Both the position numbers and the translations under genes were made by a program. From NCBI RefSeq assembly GCF_017991995.1, contig NZ_JAGOPN010000001.1, forward strand, positions 124,001-188,000: 64,000 bases of DNA, in the 5' to 3' direction. Origin of the DNA: Pseudacidovorax sp. (GTDB taxonomy: Bacteria; Pseudomonadota; Gammaproteobacteria; Burkholderiales; Burkholderiaceae_C). Shown here piece after piece: positions 32,906 through 45,400 of the stretch (its first letter is position 1; every line of letters begins with the position of its first letter). Under the pieces are notes generated by a model, which ran no database searches, was not told the origin of the DNA, and saw only the letters and a list, made by a program, of their open reading frames with translations.

Positions 32906-35900
32906 ACGCCTGAAGCCCTACCGCGGCGCCAACGCGCTGAACTACCTGTGCTTGCTCGCCACCGAACTGATGGGCCAACGGCACCTGCGGGACCTGCCGG
33001 CGCTTATGACCGGCTTCAATTCGGTACTGGCCACGTTACCGGCCAATGTGGTTACTGCCATCGAGAACCTGCGCATCTCAGGCTACGCACCGTGGAGCCA
33101 GCGCGAACTGCGCCTGATGGTCGGCCAGTACAACGAAACGCACCGCCGACTCGAGCAGCGCCGACGGGCCACCTCGCGCGCGAAATCTTGGGACGATGAC
33201 GTCGAGCCGGGTGATGCGCCCGAGCGCGGCGCACCGCCGGCGGGGCCGGCGGAGGACGACGAAGAAGGGCCCGGTAAGCGTTTCGAGGTCGACCCTCAGC
33301 TCAACGTCTGGCCAGTCTGGACGTCCATCATGCCGGACGACATCAGTGAGGCGCTCGCCTCGTTGACGGCGCCACTGGCCCTGCGGCAGCGGCCGCCGCG
33401 CCGTCGTCACGACCCCACGCTGCCTGCGCGGATCGTCGACGAGAGGCGGCACTTCAAGACGGCGATCGAGCCGCTCGGGTTCATGCCGCCGGAGCCGCCG
33501 TTGATGGACACCACCCGGCACGGCCGCGCCCCGGGGCTGGTCAAATGGTCGGATCTCGTGGCCGTGGCAGACCGCTTCGACGTGTTGGACGAGCAGGCCG
33601 GACGTCAGAAGGCCGGCGAGCGCAGCTGGTATCGACGGCTGCACACGGCGACCGGCGAGCCGACCGCCGTGCTCACCGAGGCGACGGTTGAAGGTCTGGT
33701 AGAGCGAGATGCGATAGAGCTCATCGGCGTTAAGCACCTTATCGGCTTGCCGGGTGCCGGAAAGACGACGCTGCTCTACCTGCTTGCTGCATGGGCGAGC
33801 GAGCGCCACTACCAGGTGTGCCTCCTCTTCCCGTCCATCGAGGTGGCCACAGGCTTTGTCGAGCGCCTGTCGCTCTACTACGTGCCCGCCGGTCTGCTGT
33901 TCGGCCAGAGCGACCGGGCTCGATCCAAGCACGTCTCGAGCTTCGCCGCGGCACTGTCGCAGGACAACCGCGGCTACGCCGTGACGCGGGACGCCGCGCC
34001 TTACTTTGCCACCAACTGCAGTCTCGCCGCCTTCGCCGCCGACGAGGACGTGACCTTTCCGCATGCCCATCCGCCATGCCAACTGGTCCACCAAACCGTT
34101 AGCGGCGCAAAAGCCAGCAAGAGGCCAAAGCCGCACCAGTGCGCGCTCGCCTCGGTGTGCGGCCGGCAACACGGCGAGCGTTCGCTGGTCGATGCGACGG
34201 TCTGGGCCGGTCACATTTTGTCGACCGACCGCGAAGTCTCGCCACTCTTCAGCGATGTCCAACTGCGCCACTTCGAGTACCTCGCGCGAACCTTCGATCT
34301 CATCGTGGTCGACGAATGTGATGGCGCGCAGGCCAACATGGACGGCCGCGGCACGCCGCTGATGAAGCTTTCGGGTGACGCCGATTCGGTCTGGAACAGG
34401 CTGCTCTTGGATCTGCACGCGCCCGCCGCTCAGGGCCGCAATGCGTTCGTCGGCGGTGCCTCGATCGCCGCCATCATGGCGATGTCCGGTCGTTTTGGGC
34501 TCGCTGCAGAACGACTGACCGCGGCGATCGTGACCGCGCCGCGGGAGTTTCGCGACGAATACGCCCGCAAGCTCTTGACGGGCCTGTCCCTCATCGCCGA
34601 CATGTTCCCGCTTGCGAGGGGCGGCCATGACGCAGAGGGATTCGATGAGGAGGAGACAGAAGCTCATCTGCAGGCCCGCCAGGCTCTCGAGCGCATCTGG
34701 GACTACGCCACCAAGCGAGTGGCATTCCGTGAGGGTGGCGAGGCGCTGAGACACCTCAATCTTCTGCAGCAGGAGGAAGACCGTGCGCAGGGGGAGAGTG
34801 GTCAAGCCGACAACGAGGTGGTGCAGACGTTCGCCTACGAGATCAGTGATGCCGAGCTTGCCAAGCTGGCCGGACTCGCGCGGTCAACCCCCGAGGAAAT
34901 TCGCAAGTACGCCGCCGACGTCCTGCGGGCACTGGAGGCCTGGGACCGTGAGGGCACCGACGAGTGGATGAGGGCACTGGCGCGGGTGCTGCTGCGACCA
35001 CCTGGCCTGACCCTTGCCAAGGAGCCCAAGTTCTTCTTCGAGCACGTCAAGCTGCTTGCTAACGTGACGCTGCTGGTGCTGCAGCACTTCGGACTCGGCC
35101 CCCACCTGCGTCTGCTCAACGGCCAAGGCATCCTCGGCGACGAGATTTTCGAGTCACGCCCCTCCAAGGAGATGTTGGGCATCGTCCCCGAGTCACTGGC
35201 CGGCAGGCTCAGCGGCGTGCGCTACACCGTCGGCGACGAGGGTGATGTAGACATCGCCCATGTCGGCTTTCTCGGCACGCCGCGCACACTCGTGCACCGC
35301 ATGGCACAGCTCGGCTTGGCCACCGGAGGCACAGGCCCCGCCGTTCTACTCACAAGCGCGACGTCCTTGCTTCAAGCCAGCCCGAGCTACCACGTCGCTG
35401 TCGGTCCGCACTACGTGCTGCGCCGTCCCAACGCAGGCGTTGGATGGGCGTTGTCGCGTTACCAGTTCCTGCCACTGAAGGACCCTCACGACGACCGCAA
35501 GCGGCTGTTCTTCAGCGGTTCGCGGCTAGCCCGGCGCGAGTTCGTGCTCAAGGCCATGGTGACCGACTTGCTCGAGGGCGGCCGGGTCAGCAAGGTCGAG
35601 ACTGCGATCGCGCAGAACGACATCGTCGATGATGTTGGCCGTAAAGCGGCATTCGTCGTCAACAGCTACGAGCAGTGCGAGATGCTCTACGAGCACATTC
35701 GACAGCAGTATCCGGCCTGGCGCTCGCGCGTGCGATACCTCGTTCGCGGCGGCGCGCTGGCGGCAGCCACTGCGCACGGCATCACCGCCTCCGAGGTCGA
35801 GCGCCTGGGTGAGGACCCGGACTGGGACCTGTTCATCTTCCCGATGAACGCCATCGGACGCGGCGTCAACATCGTCTACAAGTCCGGTCCGCGCGCCGAC

Positions 35901-36413
35901 AAAGCAATGATCGGGTCGCTCTTCTTTCTGACGCGACCGCACCCGCGCAGCGACAGCCTCGGCTTCCTGCAGGGGGTCGTGGGTGCGGCATCTGAGAGCT
36001 TCGACCAGGAGCGGTTTGCGTCCACCGAAGAGGCACTTGGAGCCATGCGCAATCGACGCGGGAAGGTCTCAGGCACGGTCGGGGCCTTGCTGCGGCTGCC
36101 CCAGGCGTCGCGGGCGCTCGGGGAGTACGCCAAGCCCTTCGTCGCCGACCAGATGATCATGATCTTGCAGACCATCGGACGGGCGATGCGCGGCGACTGC
36201 CCGGCGTTCGTCTACTTCGTCGATGCCGCCTGGGCACCGCGCTCGGCGGTGGGGCTGCCCGACAACTTGCGCACATCGATGTTGTTGATGATGCGCCGCA
36301 TCCTGGATGACTGCCTTACGCACCCTGACGCTGGGCTCCGCGAGTGCTACGAGAACCTCTACCGCTCCTTCTACATGCCGCTGTCTCGCATCAGTGGACT
36401 AAAGGACGCGTAG
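32898..36413 (+). CDS. DinG/XPD-type helicase of the PIWI system
   Basis: 1171 residues from ATG 32898. An N-terminal extension of about 270 residues of unknown type comes first. Walker A is GLPGAGKTT (283-291). Four cysteines between motif I and motif II (Cys374, Cys394, Cys415, Cys421) are placed like the Fe-S cluster of DinG/XPD helicases. Walker B is LIVVDECDGAQ (Asp472-Glu473). The second RecA lobe has FPMNAIGRGVNIVY and motif VI QTIGRAMRGD (1091-1100). DinG enzymes unwind R-loops, and in pPIWI-RE islands the helicase is thought to open or process the guide-target duplex. It overlaps the nuclease gene and lies 30 bp before the giant PIWI-ATPase gene. Confidence 0.82.
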   Translation: MRERLKPYRGANALNYLCLLATELMGQRHLRDLPALMTGFNSVLATLPANVVTAIENLRISGYAPWSQRELRLMVGQYNETHRRLEQRRRATSRAKSWDDDVEPGDAPERGAPPAGPAEDDEEGPGKRFEVDPQLNVWPVWTSIMPDDISEALASLTAPLALRQRPPRRRHDPTLPARIVDERRHFKTAIEPLGFMPPEPPLMDTTRHGRAPGLVKWSDLVAVADRFDVLDEQAGRQKAGERSWYRRLHTATGEPTAVLTEATVEGLVERDAIELIGVKHLIGLPGAGKTTLLYLLAAWASERHYQVCLLFPSIEVATGFVERLSLYYVPAGLLFGQSDRARSKHVSSFAAALSQDNRGYAVTRDAAPYFATNCSLAAFAADEDVTFPHAHPPCQLVHQTVSGAKASKRPKPHQCALASVCGRQHGERSLVDATVWAGHILSTDREVSPLFSDVQLRHFEYLARTFDLIVVDECDGAQANMDGRGTPLMKLSGDADSVWNRLLLDLHAPAAQGRNAFVGGASIAAIMAMSGRFGLAAERLTAAIVTAPREFRDEYARKLLTGLSLIADMFPLARGGHDAEGFDEEETEAHLQARQALERIWDYATKRVAFREGGEALRHLNLLQQEEDRAQGESGQADNEVVQTFAYEISDAELAKLAGLARSTPEEIRKYAADVLRALEAWDREGTDEWMRALARVLLRPPGLTLAKEPKFFFEHVKLLANVTLLVLQHFGLGPHLRLLNGQGILGDEIFESRPSKEMLGIVPESLAGRLSGVRYTVGDEGDVDIAHVGFLGTPRTLVHRMAQLGLATGGTGPAVLLTSATSLLQASPSYHVAVGPHYVLRRPNAGVGWALSRYQFLPLKDPHDDRKRLFFSGSRLARREFVLKAMVTDLLEGGRVSKVETAIAQNDIVDDVGRKAAFVVNSYEQCEMLYEHIRQQYPAWRSRVRYLVRGGALAAATAHGITASEVERLGEDPDWDLFIFPMNAIGRGVNIVYKSGPRADKAMIGSLFFLTRPHPRSDSLGFLQGVVGAASESFDQERFASTEEALGAMRNRRGKVSGTVGALLRLPQASRALGEYAKPFVADQMIMILQTIGRAMRGDCPAFVYFVDAAWAPRSAVGLPDNLRTSMLLMMRRILDDCLTHPDAGLRECYENLYRSFYMPLSRISGLKDA

Positions 36414-36443
36414 GACAAGAACACGAACCCAGCGAGGACCCTT

Positions 36444-39400
36444 ATGAGCGATACAACGACCTCTGAACAGAGCCAAAGCGCGGGGTCCCCCGTATGGCGC
36501 AAGTCGCCGGAGACCAAGGGCAGTGACCGGCCCGTCCTGCTTGGTGCGCGAATTCGGCCGGAATGGCTCGGGCAGAGCGTGTCGCTGCTTGCGGTTCGAT
36601 TCGTTGGGCCACTCGGCACATCGCTGCAGGCTTTGCTGGAGGCAGCCAAGAGCAACGAGGAGAAGAACCTCCCAATCCTGCGCCTGCGTTCGGCCCTGAT
36701 GGCAAAGTTTGAAGGCGTCGTGCGCCTGGACAAGCACCTTGGCCTCAAGAACCCGGGCAAGCCGGCGCTGGAGCTACGGTGGGCGTTCCCGGGTGACTCC
36801 AGCGACGCGGAGTGCGATGAGATCAAGCAGGAAGTTGTCGTAGTCCTGATGCGCTGGCATCTGGATGTCGTCGGGCCGTGGGCCGAGCACAACGGGCTGG
36901 GCGACGCCGCGGCGCAGCTGCGTGCGAGCATCGCTGCGGGCAACATCGACTTGCAGCACCGCAATCAGCCGCTTGTCGAGCGCAGTTCGACAGGACAGGT
37001 GTCCAAGCCCCAGTTTGACCTCATCGCCAAACACCTGGCCGAACGACTTGTCGGCGAAGAACTCTTCCCTGGCCTCGGCCCGTGCGAACTGGTCGCAGAC
37101 GCCACATCGCTAGATGGCTCGGTCGAGCTCATCACGTGGCCGAACCAAGTGCCTGGACACAAGCCCTTGTTCTCAATGGCAGCACGGCTCTCGGTGGGAA
37201 CCTGGCCGACGAGCAAGGAAATCCACCTGAAGGTCACACCGGTCAAGCGGGTGTGGGCCCAGAGAGTCCCTGGCCGCAAGCCCAATGCGCCTAGCACCGT
37301 CACTTGCTACATCTTCAGTCCTGAGATGCCCGTTCTGCCGGCCTGGATTCGGCGCGGAAAGGACGGCTGGGAGTTTGGCGACGAGTACATCCAGTATCGG
37401 ATCGAGAGTGACCGCGCGCTGCCTGAAACGTTGGCCGACGCTGTTGCCAACCTCCTGCCCGACGAGAGCGGGTGGTGGGTCGGCCTGCCTGAGCTCACCA
37501 CGCTATTTGACTACGTGCAGCAGCGCACCGTGTTCGAAAGCGACGAAGTCGACCTCTATGACGAGATCGTCGAGTTGCTGCCGGATGTGCTCGACCCCGC
37601 ACTGCCTTGCCGCGTCCTTAAGATGCCTCGCGCCATGAACCAGGCCAAGAGTGAGGTGGCGCGACTACTGGTCACCGACGTAATGCCCTCTGATGCCGCC
37701 GAGCTCGGATGGGCTGGCGCAGCGCTGTCCGATGAAGTGGCGGCGGCCGGAGCCGGCGACGAGCAGGCAGACGGCGAAATGGCCGGCGACGATCCGGCCA
37801 AGGAGACCAAACGCCGCGAGAGGCTGGCCCGCCACCGCTCAGCCAACGAGGATGCGTTGGCCCGCATCCATGGCAGCAAGACGCCTTCGCTCTGGGTGTT
37901 TGTCGACGGCACCGACGAGCGCAAACTCATTGAGCGCAGCGCGCGGGCAATCTTTGGCGATCGGCTGCGCCTGGAGTTTTCGACACTGCCGCAAGGCGTG
38001 CACGGCCTGCGTGCCGACCTGGATGAGTCCGGAGAAAAAGGCATCCGGCGCTTCGATGCGAGAGTGAACCGGTGGGCTGGGATTGCCGACCGAGTGGCAC
38101 AAGATGCCGACGGCGCGCGACACGTGCTCATCTGTGCACCTAAGGACGTCAATCAACGGCCCGAAGACCCCGTGAACTACTTTGCCGGGCTGCATGCGAT
38201 GTGCAGCCGCGCGAAGGCTAACGTGCACCACCTCCTGCCCCTCGAAGTCGACAGGAAGTCGCAGCAGCCCGACGTCCAGCACTTCATTCACCGCGTGCAA
38301 AGCGCCTTGCTCGACGTCTTCATGGCGCATTCGGGCGTGGTGTTCGGCGTGCAGCAGTTTGTCACCGGCTGCCTGGGCGACGCAGCGCCGAAAGCGATCT
38401 ACGGCATTCAGGTGGTGCGTTCGCAAGCGCGAGCCTTCACCCAGGAGCAGCCTGTCTGCCTGATCCTGTTCACCCGGCTCGACGTGACCTCCGGGGTGAC
38501 CAGCGTGCGCTTCGTGTGCCGCAACAAGAACCGCACTCAACCTACCGAATGGGAGCCTCTCAACCAAGGCCTTCAGTGGCTGGGCAGTCAGCGCCAGCTG
38601 TCGGGGGATGAGCGCTGGGCTCGAGAGAACTTTGCTGACGCTACCCGCAAAATGCTCGGCCACATCGGCGAGGAGGACCCGCGTGCCATCGTGCTGGTGG
38701 ACTGGTCGACGGTGGCCGGTTTGTGGAAAGAGCTCACCGACGAATCGTTGACCTCGGGCAACGGCCGCGGAGTCGTGCTCGATGACGCCGAATTTAGGAC
38801 ATGCTTTGCGTCGATGACCTTCCTGCGCCTGCGCAGCGATCGCAACGCGACGATGGTGATGCGGTGGGTTAACACGACCGCGTTTGAGGAGTGGCGCGCC
38901 GAGCCGCAGCTCGAGCCTACCCGACAGACCACCGAGGAGCAGTACGCCACAACCTACAAGACGATCGTCGAGCTTGACGAGTCCGCCGGCCCGCGCCTCC
39001 ACCCGCACTACCTGATGGTGATGGGCTACCGGAGCACGGTGCAGACCAAGCGTGGGATGTCCTGCTATCGCCCGATGTGGCGCATGAGCAGGAATGCCTC
39101 CGGCTGGTACGAGCGGCGCACGCTTCCCGTGGCCAAGGACAACGCCGCGCTGCCGAGTGGGCTGGAAGTCACTGTGCTCCAGGCGCCGTCCGACGTCCAG
39201 CCGGACAACCTCGCCCGACTCGTGATGGGCCTGCGGCTGGGCTACGCCCACTACGACGACTGGACTGCGTTGCCCGCGCCGCTGTTCTTCGTGTCGAAGG
39301 TCCGCGACTACATCATCCGATATCCGGAAGCGCCCGAAGCAGAAGCCGAGGAGCCCTTGCCCGCCGCTCCCGACACCCCGGACCGCGCGCGCCAGGACGC

Positions 39401-42400
39401 GCCGAGGACCGACGCGAACGCCAGCCGCTCGGCGGAGCTTCGAAGCGAACTGGTGGCCGAGGTACTGGAAGCCCTCCCAGACCTCAAGGCTGCGGCTCGG
39501 TGCACTCCTGACCGCCTCGCGCTTGAAGTAGCGCAGGCCGAAGCCGCGGTCATCGCCGACGCCACACTAACCGGAGCGATCAGCGCCGCTACACCGGCCA
39601 TGAAACAGGCCGAGCCTCCACCCGAATCATTGGAAGATCCTGCGCTGGACCGCGCCCTCAAGGCTGCATTCGCCGCGCCGGAGCTGTACTCGCGAAAGTC
39701 TGGCGCTGTCGGCAAGAAGCTCTACGAGGACATGCTGCTAGGCAAGGTGCACGTGCGTGTGGAGCCACCCTGGTTCGTCACACGCGAGAGCATCCTTCCG
39801 TCTAGAGCCTGGCCGACGGACAAGCGTGCCATTGGGCGCTACTGGCGACAGCTCAGGGAGTTTCACATCAAACTGCGGCTGGAGCGGGGTGAAGCACCGA
39901 GTGTGGCTACGTTCCCTGAATGGGTGCTCAAGCGCCTGGGGATTCCGCAGTCGCACTACGCGCTGGACATCGCGGGGGTGTTTCCGTCGTCGGAGAAGAT
40001 CTTCTTCCATCCCATCAACGAGGCCTACGACGAGTTCCTGGACGACACCGACTCGGAGCAAGGTGACCCGGCGCGTGGCAAGTTCTGGCAGGAGATGCCG
40101 CAGTTCGTTCGCTGGCTCTGCAAGAACGGCGACGACGAGGTGCTGGGCTGGGTGTTCTGCCTTTTGGCGCACTACCCGTACCGAGACGTCGTGCCCAACA
40201 CGCTTGCGGCGACAGACCCCATCGCGTTGGGGCCCCATGCGCGAGCAGCGCTCCAGTACATGATCGACTGCTACGAGGTCTGTCGGAAGGCCTTCGACGA
40301 GAGGTCGAGTGCCGAACGCAAGGTCGGCGTCCACGTGGTCCATGCTGCATCCCGGCCCAACGCGGAACTGGTGGTGAGCCAGGAGTTCGCGCCGGCCATC
40401 GGGGTGAGGGAGACTTCGTCGCCGTTTGTTCTGGCGCCTGTACCCAGCTTTCCGGTCGAACGCTTCTCGGCACCCTCGGAGCTCGAGAAGGCACCAATCG
40501 CCCAAGCGGTCGCCGCGATGGCATTGGCCCCGGTTCTGCGCAGTGAGCGGGCGACACCTGCACATGTTCCCACGATTCCACCCGCCCCTTACGACCTGCC
40601 GTGGCCCGCGCCCGGCAACCCCGACTTCGACGCCCTATACGACGCTCATGCGCAACGACTGGCGCAATTGAGGCAGCAGCATGACGAGATCCTTGCTGTC
40701 CGTGCTGCCGAGCTGCAGCTGAAGGAAGCTGAGGCGGCGCAACGGGCTGCTGAAGAAGCGGCGCTCGCCGCCCAGCGGGCGGCACTGGCCGCCCGGCTCG
40801 ACGCACTCGACCAGGAGGCGCGAGCGCTGGCCCGGGCCGTCGTGACGGACCTGGAGGTGGGTACATGGCACGCGGTAGACGTCCGGCAAGTACTGGGCCC
40901 GCATCCGAGTGACGCAGACCTGGACGCCATCGGTGTGCAGTTGGCGACTGTGCGTCAGGCCCTAGATGAGGCGGCAGCGGCGGACGCCGAGCTCACCAAG
41001 GTCGACTCGGGCCAGTTTGAAGGTGCGCAATTGCTCGCGGCCAAGGAACTGCGCATGCGCAAGGCCACGCTGCTGCAAGTTGCGGCGCAGCGCGCCTCCA
41101 ACGCCGACGATGCACTCGAGCAAGCACTGGTCGATTGCCGGCTTTTCACTTCAGGGGAGATGAACGAGACAGCTGGCCTCGCCAGCGAACCACCTGTAGC
41201 CGAGCACGAACCGGCCGTCCATCCGACACCAGTCCCCCTACCGGCGCCCGCCGACCTGACTTCAGCAGACGATGTCGTGCCGGCCCATCAAGCGCAGCCG
41301 ACTCAGCCCGTCGTAACGACTCCGGCCACGCCAGAACGACAACTGGCCACCCCCGCTGCGGCCCCGGTACCTGCGGCTACACCGATCCCGACGCCCGCGG
41401 TGGCGCCGTTGGAGAGTTCCGGCCCCGACCAGGCGCCGCCGCTCGCGCGTTCCGGCGACGAACGAGCACCGCTGACCGCAGCGGCCGTCACGGCCGAGGT
41501 GTTCGAGGAGGTTGAGGAAGAGGATGAACCGCCGGATCCACCGACCGTGGGTCCTGTCACCCTTCTCGAGCCGGCTCAGAGCACGTTGCTGGCGTGTCTG
41601 CAGGCGAACCGCCTGGCGCTGGCTCAGGTCGCCGCCAATGCGCTGACCGAGATGATGGCGGGCCCGGCGCCGCGTTTGTGGCACGCCGCCGTAGCCGGTA
41701 TCCGAGCCACCTACCAGAGGCAGCCCGTCGATCCAGCCACTCTTGCGGCCCTTGACGGGTGGCTGGCCGAGCAGACGGCAGACCACGCGGCAGCAAACAC
41801 ATTCGCTGACCACCTGGGGGTACTCGGCGCGAGCCTGCTGCCCATGCTACTGGAAGGCCACGATCGCGGCATCCGATGGGCGGTCATCCAATATCTGCGA
41901 CCGCGTCTGCAGCAGCATCCGGACTTGCACGACATCGTCGAGCGGATTGCGTCACTCGAGTCTATCCACTTGGTCGTCACACCGGAGATGATGTCGGCAG
42001 CACGCGTCGGGCTGCACCAGGCGCTCGAGGACGGTGTTCGCCGCATGCGACAGCGCGCGGCCAACTGGGCAAGCGACGCTTCCCTGGTCACCAATTGGAC
42101 GGCAGGGGACTACATCGAGTTGCACGCCGCGATGTGCTCGGAAAAGCGAGGCTTCGCGACCGGCGAGTGCGTCGCCCGTATCGCACGAGGCCAGGACGCC
42201 CGTGCCCGCGAACTTCTGCCTGAGGTTCTGAAGCTGGCCGACAAGGGCCTGTCCACGATATCGGACCTGCGCAAGCGCATTGGCCGCAGGAAGCCCATCG
42301 AGGGCGTCGGCCGGGACTACCTCGTCAACAACCTCAAAGCGACGGCGCAGTTCGTGCAGGAGTACTTCGAGCAGCTCGATCGACTCGAAAGCAGCAAGCA

Positions 42401-45400
42401 GGATAGCCTGCCGCCCAAGCACAAGGACTTCCTGCAAGGGCTGTTCCGGGAGCTCCAGGTTGCCCAGGCCTACGTGAAAGCGCTCGAACTGGACGAAGGG
42501 ACGCCGGCGGTTCATCGAGCCGTCCTGCTTTGCGCGCTTGACCGGGCACTGGCGTTGATGAGCCAGGCCGAAGACACCGAGGCGGTGTCGGAGGAGGACC
42601 AGCTCCTTCTGCTCGAGCATCCGCTGGGCCGGGACCTGCAGCCCACGTTGTCCTGGCGCCCGACCGACGACCCGGCAACCCGTGTACCGGTGGGTGACCT
42701 CGCGGCGCTCGTTGCTGCTATGGCTCGCGCCGAGCGCGACCTGCGCCCGCGCATGGGCGCGACGAGCACCGACGAACTCCCTGTGTTGCTGTTGGGCGCG
42801 GCGAAGGCTCACCGCGCCGCCGAGAGGCTCCTGCCTGCGCGCCTCATCGAGGAGCGGCTGAGCAAGCTCGCGAAGTCCTTGCTCCCGGGACTGGTTGCGG
42901 ACAATGAGACCGCCCAGCGCGAGGCGCGGTCAAAGCTCAGCGCAGACCTGCAGGAGGCCAAGCAGCGGGTCACCAATGCGATGTCACTGAACGCATTGCC
43001 TCAGGCCGAGGCCAGTCGCATGCTCAAGGTCATCGAGTCGCTCGTGAGGTCGAACTCGACCCAGGATATCGGGTCGCCGGCGAAGACGTCGGCCGTGTAT
43101 GCAGACTACCCGCAAGCACGGGCGGTCCTCCAGCACATGGTGCTCACGCCGCTGGACACCAAGATCCAGCAGAGCAGGGCCCAGCTCGAGCGCGAAATCG
43201 ACGAGCTCGTGAAGGAGCGCAAGGAGCGCAATCTGGAGCCCCTCGAGATGCGGCAGTTTGAGCAGAAGGCACAGCTGATCCGCGCAAGGCTCGCAACGGG
43301 GACGGCCCTTAGCGTGCGCGTGGCTCGAAACGAGTTCCTGTTGCTGCGCGAGGACAAGCTGCCGCTTCTGAAGTTCGAGGAACGGACAGCCAGTCACCGC
43401 TTCGACGAGTTCAGGGCTCAGGTCCGCAAGGTCACCCAGGGCCACCGTCCGCTCGAAGGGTTGCACGACATTCTCCGAGGGGTCGCGCCAGTGCCTGCGG
43501 GCGCGCCGGAGTGGCTGACTTCGATGGGCAATCCCGAGCGTGCCGAGGGGGCCGAATTCATCGCGAGCTGGGTCAGCGTCTTCAAGGGTCGGCCGCGCGG
43601 CGAGTTTGCCGACGCGCTGCAGAGCTTCTTCGGTGCCGCAGGCGTGACCCAGAAGCCGACGGTCGTGCAGCGCAACGAGGGCAAGTTCTTCTTCGAGGGC
43701 AAACCCTTCGCGGGGCTGGCTGCATCTGGGTTTGGGGTGTTCATCCCGCCTGCGCTCGGGTCCGACGCGACTCACATCGAAGGCGTCGTGGTTCCTCAGC
43801 CGGCCAGTATCGGGCAGCTCAGCCAATCCTTGGCCCAGTTGCCGCCACTGACGCCAAGCTTCATGCTCAGCCGTCAAAACCTGACGCTCCAGCAGCGCGC
43901 GCAACTCGGTCACGAGCAGCCAGTGCTGCTGGTCGATGACGACCTGGTGGCCTACATGGCGGTTCATGCCGCCACACGGCTGGCCAAGCTGATGGAAGTG
44001 TGCCTGCTGTCGTTCTCCACGAACCCTTATGCGGACTATGGCGCCAGGCCTGTGCCGCCAGAGATGTTCTTCGGGCGCAAGGGCGAGCTACGCATGCTGC
44101 GTGAGGTGCCATCGGCGGCGGTCCTGTACGGTGGCCGCCGGCTCGGCAAGTCGTCACTGCTCAACCAGATCTTGGAAGAGTCCAAGAGCCATGTCCGCTT
44201 GGTGTCGGGCGCGGTGGGCAGCGGCGAGATGGCCATCTACGTGCCACTGGACAGCGGCAAGGACCCCGCCGGCTTCAGCCAGAACTACAGGCTGTTCAGC
44301 TGGAAGGCCATACACAAGGCAATGGTGACCGCGGGGTTCCTGAGCCAGTCTCCCGACGAACTGACAACGGACCAGGCAGTGCGCGACCGCATTCACGACG
44401 AGATCATGGCCGGTCGCGCGGCGACGAATGCCTGCTACCTGCTCATCGACGAAGCGGATGATGTCATGCGCGAGGACCTGCAGGGCAACGCGCCGTTTCT
44501 CGCCAATCTGCAGAACCTGAGCGAGACCGTGCTGAGCCGCTGCAGACTGCGCTATGTGATTGCCGGGCTGCACAACCTCACCCGCATGACCACCGGCGGC
44601 AACACGGCCTTGGGCAAGGCCACGTCGATCGCCCTGCAGCCGTTCTCGTCGGATACCGACATCCTCAACGGCATCGACCTCATCACCAAGCCACTGGCAT
44701 CCCTCGGGTTTCACTTCGGCAAGGGTGACGAGAGCCTGCCAATGCGCATCATGGCCGTGTGCAACTTCTACCCGGCCTTCATCCAGCTGTACTGTCGCAA
44801 CCTCGTGCGCCGCCTGTACAACAAGCGCGGCGGCAAGGAGCTGCCGACGATGATCGGCATCGCCGATCTCGACGCAGTGGAGCGCGACCAGGACTTCCTT
44901 CGCGAGATCCAAGAGAAGTTCGGCCTGAACCTCAACCTCGACAAGCGTTACAAGGCCATTGCGCTCATCCTGGCCGAGTATTCCTATGCGGAGCCTGCAG
45001 GCGGCGTCTTCACCGGCCTCACGGCCACCGAGATTCGTGACCACTGTGTCGCCTACGCCCCCGAGCATTTCAAGACCACGGCGCCAGGTGCGTACGAGGC
45101 GCTGCTCGACGAGATGGAGAAGCTCACCGTTCTCGAACGCAATGGGTCACGCTTCCAGTTGCGCACGCCCGACATCGCGACGATGTTGGGCGACAAGGAC
45201 CAGGTCGCCCACCTCCTCATCGAACTGGCACGCGAGAAGCCGACCGATGAACGCTCGCGTGGCGAGGCCCGCCTTTTGGTTCGCAACAAACGCGACACCA
45301 AGACCTTCCCTGCCCCAAGTGCGTGGGTGCGCAACTATTTGCAGGGCGATGCCAGCGAACTGGTGGTGTTCGTGGGTAACATCCTCAGCGGCATCGCCAC

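Noticed and set aside
37839..39251. 470-codon minus-strand frame inside the giant PIWI gene
   Set aside because: Antisense to a continuous coding sequence with clear PIWI motifs; no domain of its own.
36444..39305. Canonical prokaryotic Argonaute (pAgo) annotation
   Set aside because: No PAZ-like region was recognised, and the REase and DinG helicase context matches the separate pPIWI-RE family.
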